Positions 1-8,505 of a DNA stretch of 64,000 nucleotides are shown piece by piece. The position numbers and the translations under genes were made by a program. The notes below the pieces were generated by a model. That model was not told where the DNA came from. It searched no databases and was given only the letters and a program-made list of their open reading frames with translations. The stretch is from Neptuniibacter marinus (lineage in GTDB: Bacteria > Pseudomonadota > Gammaproteobacteria > Pseudomonadales > Balneatricaceae), in contig NZ_LUTR01000015.1 of the NCBI RefSeq assembly GCF_001597725.1, positions 20,238 to 84,237 of the forward strand, written 5' to 3'. The stretch's first letter is position 1; each line of letters starts with the position of its first letter.

Positions 1-326
1 TCGCTATCGCTTTGCCCACCAAGCTGCCTAACTAAAACGTCAGTAAGACCAATCCCTTTATTGCCTGACATCTCCATAGCAATCTGATTATCGTACATGC
101 TCTGATAAAGTTTGGTCTGACTGCTATTCATGAAGTTATCTTCACCAAAAGCTGCATTGGCATCACGCATAGATTTAAGAAGCATATTGACGAACAGCTG
201 CTCAAACTGCTGAGCGGCTAAACGTAATCCCTCATCACTATTAGATCGGGCTTTAGCTTTTAGCTTTTGCAACTCAGCCAGATCCGAATACAACTGAGCA
301 TGACCACTGTCGCCGGTTTTAATCAT
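1..326 (-). CDS. flgJ: FlgJ, N-terminal part (runs off the left edge)
   Basis: This is the 5' end of the flagellar rod-assembly protein gene, cut by the window edge. Reading leftward from an ATG at 326, 108 codons are open. The translation starts [16 protein letters not shown] and contains FEQLFVNMLLKSMRDA and FGEDNFMNSS, the FlgJ rod-binding domain that caps the growing rod in the periplasm. The muramidase domain that many FlgJ proteins carry at the C-terminus would lie outside the window, so its presence is unknown. The ATG overlaps the flgI stop (ATGA), as expected for the last gene of flgFGHIJ. Confidence 0.93.
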   Translation of the reverse strand, partial: MIKTGDSGHAQLYSDLAELQKLKAKARSNSDEGLRLAAQQFEQLFVNMLLKSMRDANAAFGEDNFMNSSQTKLYQSMYDNQIAMEMSGNKGIGLTDVLVRQLGGQSDS

Positions 327-1414
327 CAGATAACCACCAATTCTGCTTTAAGTGCGCCCGCCTGCTTGAGGGCTTCTAAAATGGCCATCAAATCACCTGG
401 CGCAGCACCTACGCGGTTCACTGCATCCACAATATCTTGCAAATTTGTACCTGGAGAAAACTCAAACATATGGCCTGAACCTTCATCCACCTCAATACCA
501 GTACGTGGTGTCACTACAGTAGCGCCGTTACCTAATGGGTTAGGCTGATCTACATTAAGGTCTTCAGCAATAGCCACTGTTAGCCCACCATGGGTGATGG
601 CAACTGGCGAAACCCGTACATTTTGGCCAATAATAATGGTACCTGTACGTGAGTTAATAACCACTTTGGCCGCATCCATGGCCGGTTCTACATTTAAGTT
701 TTCAAGTACCGATAAAAACGATACGCGTTGCGATGGATCCCTAGGTGCTCGCACACGGATAGAGGTTGCATCCATTGATGCAGCCATCCCCTCACCCAAT
801 AAATGATTGATCTGCTCAGCCACTCGTCGAGAGGTTGTAAAATCAGAACGATGAAGGTTAAGAATCAAACTATCACCCTGAGCAAAAGCTGTCGGCACTG
901 CGCGCTCAACGGTTGCTCCATTAGGGATACGTCCAACACTAGGTACATTTAAAGACAACCTAGACCCGTCAGCACCTTGAACACCAAACCCAGACACAAC
1001 TAAATTACCTTGTGCTACTGCATAAACCTGACCATCTGCCCCTTTTAGCGGCGACATTAACAAACTACCGCCACGTAAGCTTTTAGCATCACCTAAAGCC
1101 GAAACAGTTATATCAATCTTTTGACCGGGCTTAGAAAAAGCAGGTAGATCTGCATGAATAGCTACCGCAGCAATATTTTTCGACTTAGGATCGACCGAAG
1201 TAGGAATCGCCACACCAAAGTTATTTAGCATGTTGCGGAACGTCTGTGAGGTAAAGGATGTTTTATCACCAGTACCATCTAAGCCGACAACTAAACCATA
1301 GCCAACTAATTGGTTCGAGCGTACACCTGAGATACTAACCATATCTTTTAGACGACTAGCTTCAGCGGTAATGCTAAGCAATAAACTAGCTATTAGAAGT
1401 AATGCAATTCTCAT
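326..1414 (-). CDS. flgI: Flagellar P-ring protein FlgI
   Basis: 362 residues, the usual FlgI length. It forms the P-ring in the peptidoglycan layer around the distal rod. A Sec signal peptide is visible ([19 protein letters not shown]), followed at once by the conserved start of the mature protein, [20 protein letters not shown], and the GLDGTGD stretch. The C-terminus ends in the typical [15 protein letters not shown] region. It lies 12 bp downstream of flgH and overlaps flgJ by the ATGA motif, so it is translationally coupled in flgFGHIJ. Confidence 0.97.
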   Translation of the reverse strand: MRIALLLIASLLLSITAEASRLKDMVSISGVRSNQLVGYGLVVGLDGTGDKTSFTSQTFRNMLNNFGVAIPTSVDPKSKNIAAVAIHADLPAFSKPGQKIDITVSALGDAKSLRGGSLLMSPLKGADGQVYAVAQGNLVVSGFGVQGADGSRLSLNVPSVGRIPNGATVERAVPTAFAQGDSLILNLHRSDFTTSRRVAEQINHLLGEGMAASMDATSIRVRAPRDPSQRVSFLSVLENLNVEPAMDAAKVVINSRTGTIIIGQNVRVSPVAITHGGLTVAIAEDLNVDQPNPLGNGATVVTPRTGIEVDEGSGHMFEFSPGTNLQDIVDAVNRVGAAPGDLMAILEALKQAGALKAELVVI

Positions 1415-1426
1415 TATTCTATCCCC

Positions 1427-2104
1427 TTAGAAAGGCATTAACGCGCCGATAAAGAAACGAGACATCCACCCCATAACATTGGAATCATTGACAGCCCCCG
1501 TTCCACTATAAGCAATGCGCGCATCCGCTAATTTTGTTGATTCAACCGTATTATCCGACCCTATATCTTGCGGGCGAACCATACCGCTGATTCGAATATA
1601 TTCATCACCCTGGTTAAGGTTCAGCCACTTCTCACCTTTAACAATCAAAACACCGTTAGGTAGCACATCATGTACAGTTACGGTGATATTACCGGTTAAA
1701 TTATTACTCATATCAGAGGTACCTTCGCCCTCAAACGCTGTGGTAGTTGAAGGCAACGTAAAACTAACGGGCTTACCCAGTGCTGTAACTGGTGAACCAA
1801 AGGCAGTGGCTTGCTCTAACGACGTGGTACCGCTTTTATCAATCTCAGTCGTAGCGCTTTTCTGGGAACTCGTACTCTCTTGCAAAGCGATAGTTAAAAT
1901 ATCACCTACTCGGTGAGCACGCCCATCTCCATACAAATTAATACTCGTCGCCGCACTATAAATAGAGCCATTAACAGGCTTAGCATCCATCAACCCTTGT
2001 GGTCTAACCGGTGCATATTCGGGATTATTAGGCTGCACCTGCTTTTGCACACAACCGGTTAGCAATACACTGATAGCAACAAGCGCAAGGAGTACTTTGT
2101 TCAT
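1427..2104 (-). CDS. flgH: Flagellar L-ring lipoprotein FlgH
   Basis: 225 residues. FlgH forms the outer-membrane L-ring bushing of the flagellar motor. The N-terminus is a lipoprotein signal with lipobox LLTGC and the acylated cysteine at residue 18. The conserved region SLYGDGRAHRVGDILTI-like (here NLYGDGRAHRVGDILTI) follows, and the C-terminus has VRPQDI and the GWMSRFF end. It sits between flgG and flgI with short gaps (25 and 12 bp), consistent with one transcript. Confidence 0.97.
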   Translation of the reverse strand: MNKVLLALVAISVLLTGCVQKQVQPNNPEYAPVRPQGLMDAKPVNGSIYSAATSINLYGDGRAHRVGDILTIALQESTSSQKSATTEIDKSGTTSLEQATAFGSPVTALGKPVSFTLPSTTTAFEGEGTSDMSNNLTGNITVTVHDVLPNGVLIVKGEKWLNLNQGDEYIRISGMVRPQDIGSDNTVESTKLADARIAYSGTGAVNDSNVMGWMSRFFIGALMPF

Positions 2105-2129
2105 TTCAAGACCGCCTTCTATTATTCAA

Positions 2130-2915
2130 TTAAAGCTGCTGACTCACGTAGGAGAGCATCTCATCCGCTGTAGAGATTACTTTAGAGTTCATCTCATAGG
2201 CTCGCTGTGTAGTTATCATATCCACCAGCTCTTGTACTGAATTCACGTTAGAACCTTCTAAGGTGCCCTGTATTAACTGCCCCGTCCCATTTTCACCTGG
2301 GTTACTTACTAAGGGCCCACCACTTGAAGCAGATTCTTGGTAAAGGTTTTGTCCTAAAGAAAGGAGCCCTTGGGGATTAACAAAATCAGCTAACTGTAAC
2401 TGTCCAATTTCTGTTGGTTCAGAATCTCCAGCAACGGTAACTGAAACAATGCCATCGGTACTGATCGAAAAGTTAGTTACCTCTTCTGGCAATGTAATCG
2501 CAGGTTCTAGTTGATAACCTTCCGCTGAAACCAATTCACTATCAGAGTTAAGGTGTATCTGGCCATTACGGGTATAAGCCAAATCCCCATTAGGCAAAGT
2601 AACTTGCAGGAAGCCTCGGCCATTAATGGCCACATCAAAGGCCTCATCCGTTACCTCTAGGTCACCGGTACTAAACAGTTTTTGCGTACCAACCGTTCGA
2701 ACACCTGAACCAATTTGTAACCCTGAAGGGAGCTGCGCCTCTTCTGCTGTTTGCGCACCCGGCTGGCGGCGAACCTGATACATTAAATCTTCAAATACAA
2801 CCTGATCTCGTTTAAAGCCAACCGTTGAAACGTTTGCTAGGTTGTTAGATATCACCTTCAGGTTTGTGTCCTGAGCGGTCATACCTGTTTTAGCTACATT
2901 CAGTGCACCGTGCAT
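2130..2915 (-). CDS. flgG: Flagellar distal rod protein FlgG
   Basis: 261 residues, the standard FlgG length. It forms the distal rod that crosses the periplasm. The N-terminal rod/hook motif NNLANVSTVGFKR is present at about residues 26-38, and the C-terminal helix LEGSNVNSVQELVDMI...RAYEMNSKVI is typical of axial proteins exported by the flagellar type III system, which carry no cleaved signal. It is distinguished from FlgF by length, sequence and position in flgF-G-H-I-J. Confidence 0.97.
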   Translation of the reverse strand: MHGALNVAKTGMTAQDTNLKVISNNLANVSTVGFKRDQVVFEDLMYQVRRQPGAQTAEEAQLPSGLQIGSGVRTVGTQKLFSTGDLEVTDEAFDVAINGRGFLQVTLPNGDLAYTRNGQIHLNSDSELVSAEGYQLEPAITLPEEVTNFSISTDGIVSVTVAGDSEPTEIGQLQLADFVNPQGLLSLGQNLYQESASSGGPLVSNPGENGTGQLIQGTLEGSNVNSVQELVDMITTQRAYEMNSKVISTADEMLSYVSQQL

Positions 2916-2935
2916 CTATCTATCCTCGGTTGGTT

Positions 2936-3679
2936 CTATGAGAGCTTCAAAATGGATGTGGCAGCTTCGGAATTTTCTTCAGCTGTTTTCATCATTTTTA
3001 TCTGCATTTCAAACTGACGGGAAGATGTAATAATCCCCGTCAACTCACTTACAGCATTAACGTTACTCGTTTCTAAATATCCTGCCCTAAGCCTGACATC
3101 CAGATCAGCTTCTAACGGAGCTTGAGCCCCAGTAGTCATTAAGCCATCCGTCCCTTTAAATAAGGTTTTAGGGTCTGGGTTCACCAGTTTCAACTGATCT
3201 GCCACTAATAACTCAACCCCATTATCGCCGACGGGACGAATGGTAATAATGCCGTTTGTTGCAATATCAATATTTTCAAAAGGCGGCAAAGCGATAGGTA
3301 TTCCGCCATTTCCCATCACCGGCAAACCGCTGCCCGTGACCAGCTGATTAGCGGCATTCATCTGCAGAGAACCGGCACGAGTGTACCCTTCCGTGCCATC
3401 AGGTTTGAGTACAGTCAACCAACCATCACCCGCAATTGCCACATCCAACTTCCGACCGGTATCAATCAGCGAGCCACTCGACATATCTGTAGCTGGACGC
3501 TCAGTTTGGGCATAAACACGTGACGCATAACCCTCCCCAAACACTTGCATAGCGCGGGCTTGAGCAAGATCCGACTTAAAACCTGTTGTGTTGGCGTTAG
3601 CAAGGTTATTGGCATAAGACTGCTGCGCAAGCATATTTTCTCGCGCCCCACTCATTGCTAAATAAAGAACCTTATCCAT
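2936..3679 (-). CDS. flgF: Flagellar proximal rod protein FlgF
   Basis: 247 residues, first gene of the flgFGHIJ unit. It has the axial-protein N-terminal motif (NNLANANTTGFKSD) and C-terminal helix (YLETSNVNAVSELTGII...RQFEMQ). FlgF is a proximal rod subunit, secreted through the flagellar export apparatus. A sigma-54 promoter lies about 70-90 bp upstream, and a terminator separates it from flgE, so it starts a separate transcription unit. Confidence 0.96.
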   Translation of the reverse strand: MDKVLYLAMSGARENMLAQQSYANNLANANTTGFKSDLAQARAMQVFGEGYASRVYAQTERPATDMSSGSLIDTGRKLDVAIAGDGWLTVLKPDGTEGYTRAGSLQMNAANQLVTGSGLPVMGNGGIPIALPPFENIDIATNGIITIRPVGDNGVELLVADQLKLVNPDPKTLFKGTDGLMTTGAQAPLEADLDVRLRAGYLETSNVNAVSELTGIITSSRQFEMQIKMMKTAEENSEAATSILKLS

Positions 3680-3750
3680 CTATCACTTCCAGAATTTGGC
3701 GGCAAAACCGCGTTTGTTTCTATGAATTTATTTTTCTCTAGTTATATAGA

Positions 3751-3767
3751 TAGCAACACACGTGCCA
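3751..3767 (-). promoter_or_regulatory. Sigma-54 promoter of flgFGHIJ
   Basis: On the minus strand the sequence reads TGGCACGTGTGTTGCTA. It matches the -24/-12 consensus (TGGCACG, four bases, TTGCW), with the required 12-bp step between GG and GC. The start site should lie near 3741, giving a leader of about 60 bases before flgF. It matches the sigma-54/FleQ-dependent class seen in Pseudomonas and Vibrio flagellar hierarchies. FleQ sites were not identified. Confidence 0.85.
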
Positions 3768-3773
3768 GAAACG

Positions 3774-3798
3774 AAAAAAGGCCGCTAATGCGGCCTTT
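3774..3798 (-). terminator. Rho-independent terminator after flgE
   Basis: Perfect 9-bp stem (AAAGGCCGC / GCGGCCTTT) with a 4-base loop, followed on the minus strand by a T run. It lies 20 bp after the flgE stop and upstream of the flgF promoter, separating flgBCDE from flgFGHIJ. Confidence 0.85.
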
Positions 3799-3817
3799 AA
3801 TGAAGAAAGTATAAACC

Positions 3818-5746
3818 TTATATCTGCAAAATATTCTGCGTTACTGTATTGAGTGTTTCCAAGGTTTTCGAGTTTGCCTGGAAATTACGCTGTGCTTCGA
3901 TCAAAGAGACAAGCTCGGCAGACAGGTCTACGTTAGATTGCTCTAAAGCAGCCGATTGTAAGGTACCATTCAGACCTGTACCTGGTGGGTTCACAATCGC
4001 ATCCCCTGAAGCTAGCGTTGAAGTCCACTCCGTATCTCCTGATGGTGATAGACCTGACTGGTTTTCAAATGTCGCTATAGCAACAACACCTAAGTCCTGA
4101 GTCTGACCATTGGAAAAACTGGCAACCATTTCGCCTGTGCCTCCAAAAGTAACCCCAATCAAATCACCTTTTGTATAACCATCTTGAGCCGACGATTTAA
4201 CGATCGATGAAGAAGCAAACTGTGTCGTATTAGCTATATCAAGATCAATAACAGTGGTTGAATCAGCAGGATCTGCGCCGCTAATTGTAATCGTTGGCAC
4301 AACGGAACCCGCAGAGAACTGATCGCCATTAATACCTGTAAGCAAACCATTAGATGGATCAAACTTAACTAAGATCGGCCCCGGCTCAGTACCTGTGCCC
4401 GTTTCACCTGGGTCAAGTTCTTTCCCTATATCTAGCTGTTCAGATCCATTCAAGTATGCATACATCCGGTATACACCTTGGAATGAGTTATCACCATTTT
4501 TCACGATAGCGGGATCAAAAGGCGTCCCAGCAGCAGCACCGGATGTTTCAGCAATTGTGATTGCTTCAGCAGGTGTGATATCACCGGCTTCTGCCTTATA
4601 AGTGACGACAACTTCCTGATTAACATTATCATAGATAACCGATTCAACACTCGGGTTTGCATCTAAGATTTTCGCCTCACTTGCGGCGATCGCTTGGCCT
4701 ATCTGATCCGCGGTAGAACCAATACCTAAGGTGCCTATTGAAATTCCACCAACCTCAAGCACAACCGCAGCAGCCAAAGGCACTTCACCACCATCAATCG
4801 CGAAAGTATACGTTTCATTAGCATCAATTTCAGCAATTTCAGCAACCGCAGCAGTACCTGTCACTTGCACAAGATCGGGCTCTGGAAATTCCGATTTAAA
4901 CCGTAACGTAATATCACCTGCACCGTTAATCACTACGCTGCCGATTCTCGGGTCACCGGTTACAGGATCAGTCAAGTCACTAAAGAACGCCCCCGAAGAG
5001 ATAACATCTCCAGCCGCATAACCAGCAAGTTCAGTCATATGCGCAGCAGTTACAGTAACACCAGAAATCGTGTCACCCGCTGCTAAGCTTGTCACTTGCT
5101 GCTGAGCCTGAACAGGACGTGCTTCGGCCATATTGACCTTAATTGTGTGCTCGTTACCTAAGCTGTCAAAGGTTCGAACCGTTGTACTATAGGTGAATGA
5201 ACCTGGTTCATCCTTATCATAGTCCGCTAAAAGCGTCTCAGGATCTTCGCGAGAATCAATATTAAATGAGAGATCAATCTCCTCTGTCGCTTTAGGTGGA
5301 CTTTCTTTCTGAGTAACCGCCAAGTTGCCAATAGGTAAACGGTTTCCTTCCTCATCCAAACCATATCCTTGAAGATATTTACCAGTTTTCGACACCATGA
5401 AGCCATCTTTATCTAGCTCAAACGACCCTGCACGAGTATAAGTTGTGCCACCTTGTCCGTCATCAAGCTGAAAGAAACCGGAACCATTGATCGCTAAATC
5501 AAGGTTGTTGTTAGTAAATTCAATCGTACCGGCTTGGAAGTCTTGAGCGATATCGGTCACGGTTACACCCGCACCCGCTACATTCGATGAGCCCGCCCCC
5601 ACAACTGCTGTCGCATAAATATCACCAAACTCCGTACGTGAAGACTTAAAGCCTACTGTACTCGCGTTCGCGATATTATTACCAGTCACATCAAGGTCTG
5701 TAGTTGCTGCCTTCAGACCGGTTACTGCTGTATTAAAACCTGCCAT
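3818..5746 (-). CDS. flgE: Flagellar hook protein FlgE (large form)
   Basis: 642 residues, well above the roughly 400 of enterobacterial FlgE. It is the hook subunit joining rod and filament, exported by the flagellar type III apparatus. The N-terminal motif TGNNIANASTVGFKSSR lies at about residues 21-37, and the C-terminal axial helix (LEQSNVDLSAELVSLIEAQ) is intact. The extra length lies in the variable central domains (about residues 190-480), which are rich in Ala, Gly, Thr and Asp. It is the last gene of flgBCDE and is followed by a terminator. Confidence 0.95.
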   Translation of the reverse strand: MAGFNTAVTGLKAATTDLDVTGNNIANASTVGFKSSRTEFGDIYATAVVGAGSSNVAGAGVTVTDIAQDFQAGTIEFTNNNLDLAINGSGFFQLDDGQGGTTYTRAGSFELDKDGFMVSKTGKYLQGYGLDEEGNRLPIGNLAVTQKESPPKATEEIDLSFNIDSREDPETLLADYDKDEPGSFTYSTTVRTFDSLGNEHTIKVNMAEARPVQAQQQVTSLAAGDTISGVTVTAAHMTELAGYAAGDVISSGAFFSDLTDPVTGDPRIGSVVINGAGDITLRFKSEFPEPDLVQVTGTAAVAEIAEIDANETYTFAIDGGEVPLAAAVVLEVGGISIGTLGIGSTADQIGQAIAASEAKILDANPSVESVIYDNVNQEVVVTYKAEAGDITPAEAITIAETSGAAAGTPFDPAIVKNGDNSFQGVYRMYAYLNGSEQLDIGKELDPGETGTGTEPGPILVKFDPSNGLLTGINGDQFSAGSVVPTITISGADPADSTTVIDLDIANTTQFASSSIVKSSAQDGYTKGDLIGVTFGGTGEMVASFSNGQTQDLGVVAIATFENQSGLSPSGDTEWTSTLASGDAIVNPPGTGLNGTLQSAALEQSNVDLSAELVSLIEAQRNFQANSKTLETLNTVTQNILQI

Positions 5747-5756
5747 TATCCTGTCC

Positions 5757-6455
5757 TCACACGCCGATCTGTTTCACGTCGCTGACATCAAAAGAGCCTG
5801 CGTTCGTATTTACTTTCATACCGATACCATTCTCGCCCAATGTCACACTATTTACCTGATAAGCCAGATTAGTGTCTATTGCGCTGTATTCGCCATCATC
5901 TAGACGCTCAACCGTGAATGTGTAATCCCCTGCTGGTAGCTCAGGATTACCATCCTCATCAAACGCCATCTGCCAAGCAAACTCGTGTTCACCTTGCTCA
6001 ACTGCTCCGAGCTGCATAGTGTCTACAAGAGAACCACTGGAGTTGTAAACTTTGATACGCACGTCCGATGCACTTGTCTCTAGATTAAACGAGCCATGGG
6101 CATATGGATTTGCCTGTGTACCCACTTCTGAGGTATCGCCCGGAATATAAACAGATTGACCCACCATCGCTGAAGCTTGCAACGCTGCTTGACTTGACAA
6201 CATCGACTGAGACATCTCATTAATCGATGTATTCAACTGGTTGATACTTTCAACCTGCGACATGGTAGCAATCTGCTGCATAAAGTCAGTTGTATCTGCA
6301 GGACTTGAAGGATCCTGATTTTGCAACTGAGCAATCATCAGCCGCATGAACATATCACTATCATCATCCGTCTGACTTGTCGCTGTGCTCGAGGTCTGAT
6401 TCGTCTGATTGATTTGTTCAAAGACGTTTTGATTTACGCCATCTACAGTACTCAT
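5757..6455 (-). CDS. flgD: Flagellar hook-capping protein FlgD
   Basis: 232 residues. FlgD is the cap that lets FlgE subunits polymerise at the hook tip and then leaves. The signature is near the N-terminus: MFMRLMIAQLQNQDP followed by DFMQQIATMSQVESINQLN. The central and C-terminal parts form the FlgD Ig-like and Tudor-like domains (PAGDYTFTVE region). It lies 10 bp upstream of flgE in flgBCDE. Confidence 0.95.
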   Translation of the reverse strand: MSTVDGVNQNVFEQINQTNQTSSTATSQTDDDSDMFMRLMIAQLQNQDPSSPADTTDFMQQIATMSQVESINQLNTSINEMSQSMLSSQAALQASAMVGQSVYIPGDTSEVGTQANPYAHGSFNLETSASDVRIKVYNSSGSLVDTMQLGAVEQGEHEFAWQMAFDEDGNPELPAGDYTFTVERLDDGEYSAIDTNLAYQVNSVTLGENGIGMKVNTNAGSFDVSDVKQIGV

Positions 6456-6486
6456 GGCTATTTAGCCTCGCGTCTTAATTTGTTTA

Positions 6487-6915
6487 TTACTGTCCAAGGC
6501 TGATGGTTTGTTGCAACATCTGCTTGGCCGTATTTAGAATTTCAGTGTTAATTTGGAAGGAACGAGAAGCCGATATCATATCTGCCATTTCCTCTACCAC
6601 ATTAACATTTGGGTAATAAATAAAACCTTGTTCATCCGCCATTGGATGCTCAGGGCTATACTCTTTGCGCAGCTCTGCTTGGCTTTCAACAATACCTAAT
6701 ACTTGTACACCCTTCCCTGCTGCAACCCCAAACTCATTATCTGCCAGCGGGTCGACCTGCTGCACCGAAAAAACTGGCTTACGTGCACGATAGGTTTCAT
6801 CAACACTAGAGCTAATACTTTCAGCATTTGCCATGTTACTCGCTGTAGTATTTAAGCGGATCGTTTGCGCATTCATCGCTGATCCTGCAATACCAAAAAC
6901 ATTACTCAAAGACAT
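6487..6915 (-). CDS. flgC: Flagellar proximal rod protein FlgC
   Basis: 142 residues. FlgC is a proximal rod subunit. The motif SNVFGIAGSAMNAQ at the start, TTASNMANAES, and the end VNVVEEMADMISASRSFQINTEIL are typical of the family. It follows flgB by 2 bp and lies 31 bp before flgD, so it is co-transcribed from the flgB promoter. Confidence 0.96.
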   Translation of the reverse strand: MSLSNVFGIAGSAMNAQTIRLNTTASNMANAESISSSVDETYRARKPVFSVQQVDPLADNEFGVAAGKGVQVLGIVESQAELRKEYSPEHPMADEQGFIYYPNVNVVEEMADMISASRSFQINTEILNTAKQMLQQTISLGQ

Positions 6916-6917
6916 GA

Positions 6918-7313
6918 CTATTCACCTTTAATCGCTGATTTCAGCCCTGTAATTTTTTTATTCAACAACTGGAAAGATGTCTGATAATCCAGTGCATTCT
7001 CAGTGTAACGAGCCATCTCTTGCTGGACTTCAACTGTATTACCGTCAACAGATGCCTGAGAAGGAATACGAAACATCATGTCTGCGGCAAGATCAGGACT
7101 TAATAACGTTGTTTGATGCTTAGGAGATGTTACCGTTTGTTTAATTGTCATCTCAGATGCCTGATTTAAGATCTGAGAAAACTCTAAATCTTTGGCTTTA
7201 AAATTAGGCGTATCTGCATTAGCAATATTATTAGCCAGCACTTCTGCGCGACGTGCACGATACAATAGTGCATCATCATGTATCCCCAGTGCTGCATCAA
7301 AGCTAATTGCCAT
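6918..7313 (-). CDS. flgB: Flagellar proximal rod protein FlgB
   Basis: 131 residues from the ATG at 7313. A TTG one codon upstream is also open, but GGAG lies 8 bases before the ATG, so ATG is preferred. FlgB is a proximal rod subunit. The motif ANNIANADTPNFKAKDLEF is present at about residues 27-45, and the end DYQTSFQLLNKKITGLKSAI is typical. It is the first gene of flgBCDE, with a sigma-54 promoter just upstream. Confidence 0.96.
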   Translation of the reverse strand: MAISFDAALGIHDDALLYRARRAEVLANNIANADTPNFKAKDLEFSQILNQASEMTIKQTVTSPKHQTTLLSPDLAADMMFRIPSQASVDGNTVEVQQEMARYTENALDYQTSFQLLNKKITGLKSAIKGE

Positions 7314-7345
7314 CAAACGATCTCCTTTATTGACTAGGTCTTACC

Positions 7346-7363
7346 AAGCAATACATATACCAA
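7346..7363 (-). promoter_or_regulatory. Probable sigma-54 promoter of flgBCDE
   Basis: The minus strand reads TTGGTATATGTATTGCTT: TTGG and TTGCTT with the correct 12-bp GG-to-GC step. The bases between are less consensus-like than those of the flgF promoter. It lies about 35-50 bp upstream of the flgB ATG. Confidence 0.7.
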
Positions 7364-7480
7364 AACAAAAAAACCTTTATTTAACAAATATATATAAAAA
7401 AACAGACTAATATTCGTTAAACTTACAGGCAAGAAACGGCAATATAAAACCTATTCTTTGCCGCCCGGCAAACAAATAGA

Positions 7481-7570
7481 GCGGAAAGAGGAAAGCGGAA
7501 AGCGGAAAGCGGAAAGCGGAAAGCGGAAAGCGGAAAGCGGAAAGCGGAAAGCGGAAAGCGGAAAGCGGAA
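7481..7570. repeat. Heptanucleotide tandem repeat (GCGGAAA)n
   Basis: Twelve full head-to-tail copies of GCGGAAA plus a partial thirteenth. All are identical except copy 2 (GAGGAAA). One strand is almost purely purine. The array lies in the gap between the cheR 3' end and flgB. The unit is not a multiple of three and no plausible gene uses it; an open frame across it is a by-product of the repeat. The array is likely to vary in copy number by slipped-strand mispairing. Confidence 0.97.
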
Positions 7571-7624
7571 GATAAATAAACCGCAGAAAGATATCTACGG
7601 CTTCATAATAGATCGAATATTTAT

Positions 7625-8473
7625 TCAGATTGCTTGATAAATTATTCCAGGCTGGCAATGAATCATCTGATATTTATCAGATAAACCTGACAAAAATTCT
7701 GATGCTCCCAAAATCAGATAACCACCAGGTTTTAACACTGAATGCATTTTAGTTAGAATTTCAGTTTTTTTCTCACTGGAGAAATAAATCAACACATTAC
7801 GACAAAAAATAACATCAAACTGGCCCAGCGCCGAGTACTGGCCTAACAGATTAATGCTTTGAAAACGCACACGCGCTTTAATATCAGGCTTAACAACCCA
7901 GCTACCACCGGCAGTCTCACTAAAATGCTGAACTAAGCGATCCTGAGAAAGCCCTCTACCAATCGCTAACATCTCATACTCACCACGTCGAGCTTGGGCT
8001 AATACCTGCGTAGATATATCGGTGGCAACAATCTCTTCTGATAACAACTTACCCGGAGTTTTCTTTTTAAACTCATCAAACGTCATGCTGATGGAATATG
8101 GTTCTTGTCCGGTAGAACATGCAGCCGACCAGATACGTATTTTTGAACCTGATCCACGACTTAACAGCTCAGGTAAAATACGATCTCTAAGAATATCAAA
8201 TGGATGTACATCTCTAAACCATAACGTCTCATTCGTCGTCATCGCATCAATAACTTGCTCACGCAATTTCATTGAAGCAGGGCTCTGAAGTTTAGTAATC
8301 AGCTCTTTTAAACTAAGACAGTTTTGCTCTTGAACGATTTTGCCCAACCGGCTTTGAACTAGGTATTGCTTATGTTTAGCCAGCAATATACCGCTCGTCT
8401 CTTCAAGAAAGCGACTAAATAGTTCGAAATCAGAATCCGTAATAGCAAAACCAGCCCGAGGCGTAATACTCAT
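7625..8473 (-). CDS. cheR: Chemotaxis protein methyltransferase CheR
   Basis: 282 residues. It methylates glutamates on chemoreceptors using SAM. The N-terminal helical domain (FELFSRFLEETSGILL) is followed by the SAM-binding region WSAACSTGQEPYS at about residues 119-131 and the conserved FDVIFCRNVLIYF. It lies 32 bp downstream of cheV and is probably co-transcribed with it, as in Pseudomonas-type flagellar clusters. Confidence 0.95.
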   Translation of the reverse strand: MSITPRAGFAITDSDFELFSRFLEETSGILLAKHKQYLVQSRLGKIVQEQNCLSLKELITKLQSPASMKLREQVIDAMTTNETLWFRDVHPFDILRDRILPELLSRGSGSKIRIWSAACSTGQEPYSISMTFDEFKKKTPGKLLSEEIVATDISTQVLAQARRGEYEMLAIGRGLSQDRLVQHFSETAGGSWVVKPDIKARVRFQSINLLGQYSALGQFDVIFCRNVLIYFSSEKKTEILTKMHSVLKPGGYLILGASEFLSGLSDKYQMIHCQPGIIYQAI

Positions 8474-8505
8474 GAAGAGTAGGCACTCCTATTCAACATG
8501 CGCTG

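Noticed and set aside
7407..7658. 83-residue open frame across the heptad repeat
   Set aside because: Its repeated Ser-Ala-Phe-Arg-Phe-Pro-Leu peptide is a by-product of the 7-bp repeat, and it overlaps the cheR 3' end.
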